From Cristatella mucedo (lineage: Eukaryota; Bryozoa; Phylactolaemata; Cristatellidae), in contig WPIO01000020.1 in assembly GCA_009760855.2 (NCBI GenBank), positions 3,262,501 through 3,326,500 on the forward strand: a stretch of 64,000 nucleotides of DNA. The letters run 5' to 3'. The notes under the pieces are model-generated. The model made no database searches. It was not told the origin of the DNA and was given only the letters and a program-made list of their open reading frames with translations. Both the position numbers and the translations under genes were made by a program. Position 1 is the stretch's first letter, and the number at the start of each line of letters is the position of its first letter. This document shows positions 1-50,510 of the stretch, piece after piece.

Positions 1-158
1 GTCACCCCTAACCATGTTATTCATAATTTTTATCAAGCATGATTTTATCACCATTCAACTGCTTTTCCCTTTGCAGCAAATGTAAAGCGTCTAGAAAGAG
101 ATTGAGTTCTCTGAGGGCGCTTTATCAAGTGCATTATTATTATTATTATTATTTTTAA
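1..158 (+). mobile_element. LINE family 1 (L2/CR1-like), 3' end
   Basis: Matches the 3' ends of the copies ending at 33557 and 17287: ...ACCATGTTATTCAT, CAAGCATGATTTTA, TTTGCAGCAAATG, then the terminal hairpin at 84-123 and an ATT repeat. The element starts left of the window. Confidence 0.85.
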
Positions 159-274
159 CCACTCAGTATTGCTCTTTGGTTCGATATGGACATGTCTCTG
201 TAACTAAATTCACAGAGTCAGCAGTAAGTACAAATGTAAGGTCACGCTACCGAGCTCCCTAGATCGCAAAAGCA

Positions 275-600
275 AAAATTAAGAGGTTTTTGGACATGGT
301 ATGGTAGAAAACATTCTTCATGTCACTTGCTTTTAGGCCCCTTCACCCAATTGCTCCATCTAACCTATCCAAAAAAACTCCCAATAAGATTGGGCATCTT
401 GCTCTTCCGATCAAAGTCTTGTAGCTGTTTCTCTTACCAACCTCACATTCTTTGTTGATCACGCCTTTAATTCGTTCGCCTCCGAAGCCTCCGAAACATT
501 CCCGACTGATGTCATGACCTCTCCGAATTTAACAAATTTTTATAAGAAAAACTTCAGACTTTTCAAGCAGCATTTGTTGAGTTGATACAAATTGCTCTGT
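275..600 (+). mobile_element. LINE family 1, diverged reverse-transcriptase C-terminal fragment
   Basis: The order of words (TTTTAGGCCCCTTCA, then a Ser-rich region, FNSFASEA, LTNFYKKNFRLFKQHL) follows the C-terminal end of the intact copies (GDRAFSSYAP ... TTFKRNLKTHLF), heavily mutated. Confidence 0.6.
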
Positions 601-834
601 GTGTGCTCGAGCTTACTGATATCGTGCATGGCATGTTGGAACTTAGCATCGAACCGCTTCCTCTCGTTTAGTTTTGTTAAAGCTCACTAAAATATCTTAT
701 TAATAACATGTCACCGAAAATTGAGAAGATAGGAATCATGGTTAAGCCAGCTAGATTGGTGCTGAATCGTAGAATGGCTGGAGTACTTAAGGGTCAGAAC
801 TACGACAGATGATGTTGTCATGACAAACATGAAT

Positions 835-2065
835 AGCGCCTTGCAGAACTAAATCTCTTTCTAGGCTCTTTACATTTGCTGCAAAGGAAGCTCAATCGAA
901 TGGTTTTTATCTTGAATAAAGAGCAAAAGTAACATGGTTAGGGGTGACATGCACAGGGTCAGCATGCAAGTATGGTTAGTGGCGGCATGCACTGTATCAG
1001 CACCCGTAAATACATAAAAAGATGAATCACAGGGACATACTAAAGGCTGTACTAAATAGCTACGTTTGTAATTTCTTTTTTAAATGTTGTCTAGTCAGGG
1101 GATGTCGTGATTGAAGTCAGGAGTGAGTACCAGGCTTTGGAAGCATACGAACTAAAGGCACGGTCTCCAAAAGATTTGAGGTTTGTACGAGGTATAGGCG
1201 AACAGCTAGATTCTAAAAAGAGGGTGGTACGATGTTGAGTCATGTGGGGAGTAGATCTGATAGGTAGGCTGGAGCCAAAGAATGAAGGGACCTGAAAGTG
1301 ATAAACTAAACCTTAAAGTCTATGCGCTGCTTGACTGGTAGCTAATGCAGGCCAGCGAAAAGTGGTGCGATGTGGCAACTGTGTCGCTCACGATAGACAA
1401 GCCTAGCTGCAGAGTTTTGCACCAGCTGTAAGCGCCTGACTGCACAGGCCGATAGATCAGCAAGCAGTGAGTTACAGAAGTCAAGACGGGATGTCACAAA
1501 TGCATGCACCTACTTAGATTTGGTATTCCCGTTTAAACAAGGCCGAATTTTAGCAATGTTATGTAGCTGAAAGTACACAGACTTGATTCTGGAGCTGATG
1601 TGGTCGTCTAAGGAAAGGTCACTTTTGAACATGACACCTAGATTACGTGCTGACTAAACAGGAGCTACACTGGCAGAGCCGACTTTGAGCGTTAGCCTCT
1701 CCAAATTTTGAATCACACATGGATTGCCCATAACTAGTGAGCAAGTTTTATCACCGTTGAATTGAAGGAAATCGGCTGACATCATGTGCGGATGACATCA
1801 CTACATGCAGCAAGGGTATTGAGAGAATTCGACATGCACGACGGCTAGGAGGGATCAAAGCAAATTTACAACTGAGTGTCATTTGCATAGAAGTGAAGGT
1901 CTAGATTGTCCTTGGCAGCCACGTCGGCAAGACGGAGAGTATACACCGTGAAAAGAACCGGATCAAGCAAGGAGCCCTGAGGTACCCCATGTTTCACAGG
2001 TGTCAAATGCTAAGCAGTCGTCGAAGAGAATAGATAAATCAGCAGCAGCACTAGTCCCACTCACT
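835..2065 (-). mobile_element. LINE family 1, 5'-truncated, abutting TEP-B
   Basis: Minus-strand reading gives KHGVPQGSLLDPVLF and LHFYANDTQL (reverse-transcriptase motifs B and C, with YADD changed to YAND), then the family's 3' part down to the terminal hairpin near 840-880. Its upstream end (about 2055-2080) retains a degraded motif A region ending near AFDT and has an internal deletion before motif B. It lies in the same orientation as TEP-B, directly after its last readable codon. Confidence 0.85.
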
Positions 2066-2082
2066 ACAGACTGGCAACCTAT

Positions 2083-40964
<38,882 letters not shown>

Positions 40965-42454
40965 CTGAAAAGTAACTCTCCAGATACTCAAGCGGCTGAA
41001 ACCAGCCCAGCCGCCACAATACTGGTCTCAGAAGCAAAATTTAGGGGGAACTGTCGCCACGTTAACACTTTCGACTTACATGCAGTTCGGAAAGAGAGGT
41101 TACTGCTACGAAAAACGTATTGGGATACATTGTATAGCCTTAGAAGCTTGATGTTATTGAGCCCAATAGGGGTCGAAAACTTGATGTCGTTCTGAGAAAC
41201 AGAACAGCGAGAACCTTGAATTCAAAGCTAATCCGTGTCACTTGAATATAAATTAACATGGCTGCACAGTCAATGTCAAATTTGAGACATGATGTTTGCT
41301 CACGTTTCTTTTTATGACGTTTTAGCGGAAGCTTTGCTTAAATTTTTATACTCCAAAGCTTTTATTTCACTTCTGACTCAACGGTTGACCTTTCGACACT
41401 TGCAGCTCATCAGATAAAGGTTGGAAACCACAAGTCTTTCGTGTGTTCGATGGTGCTGAAATTGACCATGCTGCGACTAGCCATCTGATTGTCTTCTGCT
41501 CTAGCGTAAACGTGTACGAGTAGAATCAATAAATATATATATAGCTTAAGGTGCGATGCAACTTTTGTATTTTTGTCATTGTATTTCTCAAATTATTGAA
41601 TCATGCACTTACAAGCTTCCACTGTGGTTAGACTTACTTCATGGTATGTGAAGCTCCAGCACACGTTTTAAACCTGAACAAACTTTCCCTCAACATTTTT
41701 GCAACCCTTCAGCTGTTAGATACATATGTGACCATTGCCTTGGTATGCTAGCTTACAAGCATTTCTAACGCTATTTTTCAAAAACATCAACCTGGTGGCA
41801 ACATATAAGTTAATCCAACTTAATGAATTTGGCAATGTTGAAATCAGAACAGTGAATGAACAGAATTAGCGAAACTGCAGGGATATCAGGAATTACGACA
41901 TCAGCAGGTCCCTATTTGTTAGAAAACACAGGTGGTATGAGACTTGCATTTCAAGTACCGGATGTACCTCAATTCTGGTTCCCAAGCAAGAAGCCAGTAC
42001 TTGCTACAGGCAATGTTGCTAGGTCTCGGAAGGGTAAGTGTTCACAAAGATAACCTACTCCACGTAGAATTGTCAAAATCACAACTCAGAGTTTGTATAG
42101 GTTGTGAATAAGGCTAAAATAGCATGCACATTGCAGTTATAATAATGGAACCAGCGTGAAATTGTGAATCTCTGCAGATATCAAACAGGTCGTTCTCTAT
42201 GTTTCTTAAAGCAACACTCAACCATGACTTCCAATTTCACTTACCTAAAAGCAACAATCAGGTACGTAGAGATCCAGAATGCTAGCATATTGATTCTCTA
42301 CAATGCGTAAAAGAATAAAGGGCATTTGTTGTTCCAGCTATTCTTGCAATTTTCAAGCTCTACAGCCCACTAGAATAACGATCGCCAAATCCCCTCATAA
42401 TTCTATCAATGGATACGACGGTGTCTTCTTTTTCGAACTCAGGATTTATGACAG

Positions 42455-42545
42455 CAAATGCCAAGCACCTAGCGAGAGTGAGATTAAATTCTCTGAGGGA
42501 GCTTTATCAAGTGCATTATTATTATTTTTTTTTTATTATTATTGA
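42455..42545 (+). mobile_element. LINE family 1, tail only
   Basis: CCAAGCACCTAGCGAGAG, TTAAATTCTCTGAGGGAGC, TTTATCAAGTGCATTATT and a T/ATT-rich end. Confidence 0.75.
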
Positions 42546-42722
42546 CAAGATTACTCGCTTATGGGGTTGTCATTCCAACGGGCAATTATTTATTCTTGGG
42601 TAATACTATCGTACTACCTTAGCTATAGAATGAGATTAGATTCATGCGGCTGGCACCTAAATCAACCAGCAAGCGGAAATAAAAAGCGCTGGTTCGCTCG
42701 GATCAAGCTTGATCAATCGAGC

Positions 42723-42768
42723 TTAATTAATAATTAATAATTAATAATTAATTACTAATAATTATAAC
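42723..42768 (+). repeat. AATTAATA simple repeat
   Basis: About five units of TTAATAA-type repeat (AATAATTAATAATT...). Confidence 0.85.
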
Positions 42769-42799
42769 CATTGTAATCCTAGTGTTACAATTGGCACGC

Positions 42800-45200
42800 A
42801 TCGTCTGGACTTAACGATGCTGCTAACGCAGCTTTCACAACGGCACTGGTCCGTTGCCGAGGCGTGACCAGTGCCGTCGCAGCTCTGACTTGTGGAGCAC
42901 GGCTGGCGAATCGCAGGCGCAGCGGCATTGCGTGCGTGAGCGCTCAATGCCGACACTAAAGGAGCGCGGCGGAAACGAAGAGTGACGAAATCTTAAGATA
43001 GCGTGGCCGCATGCACAGCTTAAAGCCGCATTATTTTCGACAACCACGCAGGGCTTCCAGAGGCTTCCAGAATCAGCCAAGGCGTGCAACGATGCCCGTT
43101 CTCTGCCCAGAGCACCGCCCCTCATCTGTCGCACGGCGAAAAGCCTCTTGCTAAACTTCCGCCATGCTCAAAGCCTAGAAGGCAACTCCCCGAATGCTAC
43201 GTGTCGTCTGCTTGCACGACTACTAGCCCCAAGTTATCGCACACACTCGTCACGCGCCATTACAATTCACAAGCCGCGAATTCACGATATCTTCGAAAAC
43301 ACGATTCGACATTTTGAAGCACGATAGCAATGCCAGAGCAATCGCACAGCGAGCCACAGCAGCTTCACTACTCACCGCCATCTCGATCATGCATCAATGG
43401 TGCGGCACCAGTGACTTCCAAATTAGTCAGTTCGCCGATGTTAGCACCCCTGCGATATTCGTACAAAAGGCGTGCAAGTGACGGCCCGCCAGGTACGACT
43501 GCGACTAGCTCAGCGGAGCCAGACGTGTGGGGGCTCATTAAATCCTCTCCGAATTTATAGCGGCCCTTGCTGCAGGCGGCTGCCAGATAATCGTTTAAGC
43601 TGAGTGTCAGTGTTGATGAGAGTCAGGTCTGGCTACTTACTGTAGACCGCTGAGGTTGCCTGGCAGCAAAGACTTAACCAGTATGTGAGTTTCGGGCGGT
43701 TCTCGTGCTATTTTAAGAGTTCAAGAACCAGAGGAAAAGACGTATCGTTGCAAGCGCATTGCCGTAGCTTACGAAAGCACGCTCTTAATGTCTGTAGCCC
43801 TCTTTGAAGCTTGACAAATTTAAGGAAACCAACTGCCACAAAGCAGTGCTCGAATTCTGGGCATGAAGTGTCAGTTCGCGGTGCACATTACTAGGGACGC
43901 TCACACGGAAGAAGGCAATGATGTGAGAACCAGGTGGGGTCTTAGCAGATGCTGCCTCAATGCACGCTTTTTGTGCCTACGTTAGCTAAGAACGAGGGTA
44001 GCATAAAAGATGTGCACTTTTACCTTTTCCCTCCTTTCTGCCCTCCACCTTCAGTCCATAACTTCCACTACCGAGTGCAGTCCTTTATAGCGAAGTCTTT
44101 GCCGGATACGTCGAATAAGTAGCAACTAGCAAAGACTCGCACTCGCACTAATGCACTGAGTGGATAGGCGAAAGCGGAAAGCTGCGGGCGTAAACTGCGT
44201 CTCTTCGCCGGGAAGTCACACAGTATTAGCGCTCTGACTACGCGGTCATGCTTGGACTTCGTTGGGGACTTCTGCAGTGGTAGTGGGTGTCCGCATACGG
44301 TCTGCTGGCTGCAGTTGGACGCCCCGACGGCAAGTAAGCGACGGTAAAGAAACACCGTAGTCTCCGATAACAACTCTGTATTTGGGCTCGCAGCGCAACG
44401 GGTCGCGACCGTCCTCACCTGCGCCAGCGTTCCCAGCGCCCCCTTCTCTCTTGGCCGTGACTCATCCCCATAAAGCACAAATTTATTAAACCTTAACCCC
44501 ATATAAACAATAAACCGACAAACCCAAAAGTCCAGGCAGCGCCATAAGACCACGTTATCCGGGATCTCAAGATCAAAGGCTCGTCAGCAAAACAAGTAAC
44601 ATCGAACCACCACATAAAGGAAACAGCACGAAACTTTACAACACGACAACGCCGCCACAATCTAACGCATTAAACGCCTGCTCCCCCATGCAGGGCGGCT
44701 ACCTTACAGCAGGCACGCTGGAGCGCAGCCCTTGGCAACCGCCAGGCTGCTGAATCCATAAGCCTCTTTGCAACGCTGGGGCATAGCCGCTAGTCTTTCC
44801 CCGTATCCGAGGGTTAGGTTCGCGCCCTCTTCCGCTGCCGCTCGGGTTTTAATCGTCTCTTTATTGCCGGAAGTCATCGCCGCAGGAATTCCCGCAGCCG
44901 TTCTCTTTCAGACCGCACGAATTCCCGCAGCCGTAGTCTTCCAGACCGCGGCCGCTGTCGCCTCGCCCGTCTCTCGTGCATCAAGCCGCTTGGCGAACGC
45001 CTCGCCCGCTTCCTTAGCGGGCGCGTAGCGCACTTCCGCCGACGCCGCTACGCTCTCTTCTGCCGCAGTCTTCTCCGGCGCCCGTCGGCGCCGACTCACT
45101 GGCCAGAGGCGCTGTCTCTTTCTCTCTCTCGCTGTCTTTCCACCGCCGGCGTCATGACAGCCGATTTGACAGCCACAGAGGGCGACATGTGTCTATCACC
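42800..45200. promoter_or_regulatory. CpG-rich, GC-rich block upstream of TEP-B
   Basis: About 2.4 kb with many CG dinucleotides, unlike the AT-rich surroundings, peaking at 44640-45180. It starts about 1.8 kb upstream of the first TEP-B exon found, so it could be a CpG-island-like promoter, include the missing first exon, or be an unrelated insertion. Reading frames here (Ala-rich 44768-45028; 44068-44553 on the minus strand) look compositional. Confidence 0.4.
44886..44949 (+). repeat. Tandem duplication of about 32 bp
   Basis: GAATTCCCGCAGCCG ... CAGACCGC occurs twice in a row (44886-44917 and 44919-44949) with a few differences. Confidence 0.85.
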
Positions 45201-45799
45201 GGCCTTGACGGACGGCTCACACGAAAGCTCTGACCACAACTGACCGACTAATAAACGAGCTGGATATTTTCAGTCGCGAAACTATAAATATTGAAAAATA
45301 GGCTCCGAATTATTATATTTCGGAAATCGCGAACGATGTCGAGTCATTCCTAACGTGGCTAATGTAACGTGGCAATGTTTCGCTGGAAGACAGCTGACTC
45401 ATAGACATTGGAATACTTTGATGTGGCGAGGCTCTACGTCTTCATATCGTAAAATCTGGTTAGTTGTACAAGCTTTTTTATCCGTGTGACCAAAACCGAT
45501 GATAGTTGCTGATAGTTGCCTGTTAGTATAAGTAAGAAAAGGCAGAAAGAGACAAAGGCTACTTGGCAACAGGCTGAGAAGACTCAGAGTCGACGATTCC
45601 TTTTCGGTTAAGATAACTAAGCCTCTAGAAGATGTTTGATCCGTTAAGCTTTCGAGCAGGGAATTCACTTGTAAATAGATAAATAGCTTATGCGCGATGC
45701 ACTTTGTCTCTCTTACTAATAGTTGGTCAGCCAAGGGCCGGAATCTAGCGATGAGTGGCAAAGCAGTGACAACCATTCAATTAGATTTCAATTAGGCAA

Positions 45800-46235
45800 A
45801 CTGGACGACGGCTGCTAGAAAGGACTTGGCCACAACCTGAGCACTTCCTTGTTAATAACTCGATGAAGTAAATTAAGCCTTACATCAACCATACTGATAT
45901 AACCGTATGACATCGTCAAAATTAGATTTTGTTGATGTCATACGTAGAATCATTACACCATACTGATATAACCAGAAGCAAGCTCTCAGGTATCACTAAA
46001 GGTGCATGTTAAATGCAAGACAGAATCAAAGAAACGTGTAAGAAATTCTCATTGCTTTCACCACGAACTTAAGGTAAATGGGACGACGACTGCTAGAGAA
46101 TTCTTGGCCACAACCTGAGCACTTCCTTGTTAATAACTCATTGATGAAAATTGAGCCTTTCATCGACCTTTATTGCCCAGAATAAAGGAACAGAACACTG
46201 ACATGGTATTCGAACTACCCAGAAATTGATTTTCC
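45800..46235 (+). repeat. Composite repeat, unit X (two copies)
   Basis: GGACGACGGCTGCTAGA and TTGGCCACAACCTGAGCAC, CTTCCTTGTTAATAACTC occur near 45803 and again near 46081; the second copy continues with CTTTATTGCCCAGAATA. Confidence 0.85.
45888..45973. repeat. 17-bp direct repeats around a hairpin
   Basis: ACCATACTGATATAACC at 45888-45904 and again at 45957-45973. Between them, GTATGACATC (45905-45914) is the exact inverted repeat of GATGTCATAC (45934-45943), with AAAA/TTTT closer in. Confidence 0.9.
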
Positions 46236-46365
46236 CATGTACTGCTAGTGTATAGAGAAGTATAGTAGAGAGAAACTGCCAAGCTATTGTTTCAAGATAA
46301 AATGCTTGGTGTACCGTAGGTGTGCATCACCCCCAAATTTCGAATCCGTAAGGAGTTAGTCGCAA

Positions 46366-46650
46366 ATGAACGTTGAATGTGCAATTGATGGCTATTTAAA
46401 GCAAAGATTGAGAACAGTAGCTGTAAAGCACTACTTCTACGTCGGCGAGATAAGTTCAGATAGTCTTTATTTCATAAATTTCGAGGCTGTTCAGTCTAAT
46501 ATAAAGATTCGTCAGAATTCATTGGAGTTTCATTTTTCAAATCAACTCATCGAGAATATATTCGATTTGGTTGTGGTCAATAATAAAGTTAAATTGCTAC
46601 TGTTGCGACTATTTTTCGAATTCATTTGTGAAAAATTAACTTTGAAATGA
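46366..46650 (+). other. Unrecognised 94-codon reading frame
   Basis: ATG to stop, ordinary composition (MNVECAIDGYLKQRL ... FEFICEKLTLK). No motif, signal peptide or splice context; it lies between two repeat units. Possibly chance. Confidence 0.15.
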
Positions 46651-46804
46651 AGAAAGATATGGAGCTTCTGAACACTCCATATAATTGCTAATTAAGACAA
46701 TTTCTGCAGTTCCTATAACTAAATAGCTTCTTCGTGAATTGTGAGTTGCTCATGCTAGGTGTTCGCATCAGAAATGGCTTATATTTAACCTAAACTTTTT
46801 AAGG

Positions 46805-47065
46805 CAACGTGACTCTCGAGGCCGTGAGCTTTGGGGAGTGGCCCTATGAGGATCAGACTGCCAAAGCCATCGCCGGTCTTCGAGCGGTTGAGGGGCGGAC
46901 AATGGAGCTCTGCCGATGACCTGGAAGCCTGGCAAAAATACGCTCATTGGCTCCGTTTGTAGGGAAATCCATCTACCTCAAACTGCCACCAGCTGTCGTG
47001 TGGGTTGGGAACAAACAATGACTCGACCGTGCCAAAACCGCAAGCATGGAATATGTAGATTTTTG
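46805..47065 (+). repeat. Composite repeat, unit Y copy 1
   Basis: Shares GAGCTTTGGGGAGTGGCCCT, CTCAAACTGCCACCAGCTG and CGCAAGCATGGAATA with the segments at 47870 and 49190. Origin unknown. Confidence 0.8.
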
Positions 47066-47199
47066 GGTGAGTACTGAGAAGGAGAGGAGGGGCTAAGAGC
47101 TGAATTCCTGGACGCGGGCCGCCGTGAAGAGTGTGTAGACTGGGAGATGGCTGGTGGTGGTCTTGGATAAATAAAGTGCTGGATGTTGGGGCCAGGAGA

Positions 47200-47660
47200 T
47201 TAATGTATTTTTCCTGACTAGGTCTCTGATGCAATGTAGCACGGATAGCAGGTTATTAAAGAGGCAGCTGGCCTGTCCTTTCCTGTAAATCCCAAAATTA
47301 TTCTCATAAATTTCCTCCTGTCATCAGTAAGGAAGTATGATTCTAAGAGAGTAACTAATTTCGCACAAGGAAGTAGATGATGACGACTGTGACCGCCAAG
47401 CTACTTACTGTGCTGGTAATCTGTAGCTCAGCTGTCAGTCTCGTGTGTCACGATTACCACAAACCACCACTTATCACTGTCAGCACTGGTTCCCCATCAA
47501 GCAGCCTATCGACTACAAGGCATTGTCAACTCGATTTGGGCTACGTCCATTCCACTATCCCGACCTATCGATCTAAATTACTGCCTGAACAGGCAATACA
47601 TAACATCGCCCGAGCTCATCTTACTGAAGTCTTTTAGCTGTGCCTCTATCCAATTTAAGA
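47200..47660 (+). repeat. Composite repeat, unit Z copy 1 (with LINE-like end)
   Basis: About 85% identical by eye to 50040-50510: CATAAATTTCCTCCTGTCAT, ATGACGACTGTGACCGCCAA. Its right part (CACTGGTTCCCCATCAAGC, GCCTATCGACTACAAG) is a decayed reverse-transcriptase end of the H-W-x-P-I-K-Q-x-I-D-Y-K type. The hydrophobic frame starting at 47377 is therefore not a real signal peptide. Confidence 0.8.
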
Positions 47661-47714
47661 TCGATTGCAGTCCGTATCTTTAGGACGAATATTCACACAG
47701 CCTAGAAGTTACTT

Positions 47715-47850
47715 TTTGCTGACAGCCGCAACCTAAGAACTTCTTTGTTAATAACTCTATGAAATAAATTGAGCCTTTCATCGACCTTTATTGCCTAGAA
47801 TAGACGAATCGAACACATACATGGTATTGTAACTTGCCTAAAAACCTTAT
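47715..47850 (+). repeat. Composite repeat, unit X copy 3
   Basis: TTGTTAATAACTCTATGAAA, TTGAGCCTTTCATCGACC, TTTATTGCCTAGAATA and CATGGTATTGTAAC match unit X at 46081-46235. Confidence 0.85.
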
Positions 47851-47869
47851 TTCCACTGTTTGGCGGTCT

Positions 47870-48155
47870 CTTAATGGACACCCATCTACCACAAACTGCC
47901 TTCTGCTGTCGGGCAGGGTCTGAACGAACGATGGATGGCTCGACAGTGCAAAAACAATGCTTGCATGGAATTAAAGCCCTGATTATGCAGTAAGAGGGGG
48001 ATAAAGCTAAATCCCTCTAAAGCCCTCCGCTGTTTTTGATTCATGGACTGGGCTGGGCCAGTGTGGTTTATGTGAAACTAAGTTCTGGATGTTGGAGACA
48101 GGAGTCTTTTGGCTCGGTTTCACTACTAAGCCTGACCACAGATTGTCCGATTTGC
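47870..48155 (+). repeat. Composite repeat, unit Y copy 2
   Basis: CATCTACCACAAACTGCC, GGCTCGACAGTGCAAAAAC, GTTCTGGATGTTGGAGACAG, ATTGTCCGATTTGCTGTCAC match the other Y copies. Confidence 0.8.
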
Positions 48156-48239
48156 TGTCACATTTGGTGGCTCACTGGGTGGGGGGAGATTTAGGACAGT
48201 CTCACCTTCAGGATCTGAACCTAAAGTGAGTACAAGCGT

Positions 48240-48860
48240 TGCAAGGGCTATGAATGCCGACACGCTCTAGTTAGGATCACCAGGGAATAGAATGCACAGC
48301 TACTTTGATGGGAGAAGCAAAGTGAAGGTAGTTCTTCTATGGAGCTTCCAACGAGAGCATCCGTGGGCTGGGGAGCAAAAAGAACGCAAGGAGATGGAGC
48401 AGAGCTGAGAGGCCGAGGAGCGGCTGCAATGAGATGAGCATAAGCAAAGACTGGAGGCAGAATGCAATGAGTTTGGAGTGGCCTCACTAGACAGTAGAGC
48501 GGCGACCACGATGTAACCATGAACGAGACGAGACGAGTGGGAGCAGTCACTTTGCAGATGTCTGTAGCTGTTAATGCCTGCGACGAGCAACGCCAGACTT
48601 GAGGAGTAGGATGCGGTGCAGCCACCCCAGTTATGAGCAGAGCCATCACCAGTGGCTGAGGTCTTGGGCCCCAGGTCTGCCGCTGTGGGGCGGGGCCGAT
48701 TCGAGGATGACCTCTTTCGGAGCCGTATAACGGAGGGAATGATTGGGCTGCGAGAGACGAGAATGCCAAAGGAAGCAGCAGACCGAGCCTCGGACGTGCG
48801 GGTCTAAGGAGGAAGCCGGGATGACGGTTGTGCTTAGACTAGGGAAAATTATTAAGCTCC
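48240..48860. other. GC-rich segment inside the composite repeat, unassigned
   Basis: Has long frames on the minus strand (48248-48769, 173 residues, Ser/Pro/Leu-rich) and Glu/Gln-rich readings on the plus strand broken by stops (EQKERKEMEQ). The latter resembles coiled-coil parts of retroelement gag proteins; unproven. Confidence 0.35.
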
Positions 48861-49189
48861 CGGAGTATTGATCTCACATTGGACCGTTCGCCACTGCTGA
48901 TCGGAAAGAGCCCTGAACTGGGCAAGTACGTCTAGAGGACTAAGTAGAGTTGGATTCATAAGAGACGGACCGCAGGGAGGGCCGTTGTAGAGCCGGTAAA
49001 ACAGCCGATCTGCTGAAAGCCGGAAGTCAGAGCACAGCTATGACGCTTGCTCACTATGCTCCATGTGGTCAAAGAATAGCCAATCGATTTGATCTGTCGC
49101 TGGCACAGTAGCGACATAGACGACTGTGGCCGGCAAAGGCGGCCAGCCCTAACTTTAAGCTTGACCGACAAGGATAAAAGGGGTGTGAG

Positions 49190-49645
49190 GAAACGTGACA
49201 CTCAAAGCCTTGAGCTTTAGGGAGTGGCCCTGCGAGGGATTAGACTGCCTAAGCAACCGCGCCAGGTTCTCTAGCAGTTGAGGGGCTGATAATTGCTCGC
49301 GGGTAATGAGTTGGCAGGCAGGCACAGATTCGTACATTTTTGGCATCTCAAACTGCCACCAACTGCCGTGCGGGTTTGGAACGAACAAACAGTACAATCA
49401 ACGATGGCTCGACAGTGCTAGACAAACGCAAGCATGGAATACTTGGGCTTCCAGAGGAGTTCCGAGAACTAGAGGGGAAGGAGAAGGCTAAATCCCTCGA
49501 ATACGGCAGCCATCTACAGTTCCTAGGCCGGCTTGGCAGGCGGGTTTCTACTACATAATGTACTTGGTTTTAGAGCCAGGAGGCTTGCTGCTTGGTTTAG
49601 CTACCCAGCCTGAAGACAGGTTGTCCGAAGGGCTGTCACGAAATT
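49190..49645 (+). repeat. Composite repeat, unit Y copy 3
   Basis: GAGCTTTAGGGAGTGGCCCT, CTCAAACTGCCACCAACTG, ATGGCTCGACAGTGCTAGAC, CAGGTTGTCCGAAGGGCTG: longest Y copy. Confidence 0.8.
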
Positions 49646-50039
49646 AATATCAAAACCAGCCGTTGCCTTATATGAGATAGTTAGTAAATCCAATTCAGGG
49701 GAATTCAGCTGCACCCGCCTGACAGATCAGACCATAATATGCCAGCAATGATATTTTGTGGAAGTTTAAGATTTTATTCAGCTTAGAAATATATGGTGAT
49801 CTTCATCGTCAGAGATTTTTGCGCCCTATATCGTCAGCCCTTAAAAGCAGTTAAAAATTGGCAAGCTGGATTTGTAACGTTTGAATGCATATGAACTTTG
49901 GGTATCATGGCTAGTATACATTGGAAAGAGATATACAACTCACACGCAAATTTCCCACTGCCAATAACAAGGAAGTGGCTCTGGTGCGGTTACCTTGTGA
50001 TTGGTAGTCCCAGGCATCATTTCCTGATAAAACTGACTG

Positions 50040-50510
50040 ATTAATGCATTTTTCCTGACTGGGTTTCAGATGTAATGTGGCACGGACAGCTGCTTATTAA
50101 AGAGGCAGGTCGACTCTCCTTTCCTGCAAATCAAAAAATTATTTTCGCATAAATTTCCTCCTGTCATCAATGAGGAAGTACGATTGTAAGAAAGTAACTA
50201 GTTTCGTACAAGGAAGTGGGAAATGACGACTGTGACCGCCAAACTACTTACTGAGCTGGTAATCTGTATCTAAGCTGTCTATTTCGAGTGTCACGATTGC
50301 CACAGAACACCACTTATCACCGTCAGCACTGGTTCCCCATCAAGCAGCCGATTGACTGCAATATATCTTCAGAGGATTTCAGATCCATCTATTCAACTAC
50401 TCCCCAATCAATCCAAACTACTTCCCGAATGGGCAATACATAACATCGCCCGTGCTTATCTTATTTAAGAATTGTAGCAGTGACTCTATCGAACTTCAAA
50501 TTGTCTGGAC
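50040..50510 (+). repeat. Composite repeat, unit Z copy 2
   Basis: Counterpart of 47200-47660, in the same orientation and with the same LINE-like right part. Confidence 0.85.

Noticed and set aside
41080-41191. Open segment on the minus strand between TTTCTCAG and GCAT|GTAAGT (NDIKFSTPIGLNN ...), a candidate upstream exon of TEP-B.
   Set aside because: It leaves in phase 1, but exon a needs phase 2, and it does not resemble a signal peptide. It may be a chance frame or an alternative exon.
41856-42053. Plus-strand frame ending near a donor-like AAGG|GTAAGT (FQVPDVPQFWFPSKK).
   Set aside because: Possible exon of an unknown gene, but no family match and no partner exon seen on this strand.
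44068-44553. 161-codon minus-strand frame in the CpG-rich block.
   Set aside because: No domain recognised; composition explains the length. Its end phase (0 at CAG|GTGAGG) does not fit TEP-B exon a.
45399-45776. 125-codon minus-strand frame.
   Set aside because: No motif, signal peptide or splice context; next to repeat unit X.
47377-47637. Plus-strand frame with a signal-peptide-like start (MMTTVTAKLLTVLVICSS).
   Set aside because: It lies in repeat unit Z, and the following residues are a frame-shifted LINE end; the same DNA recurs at 50220.
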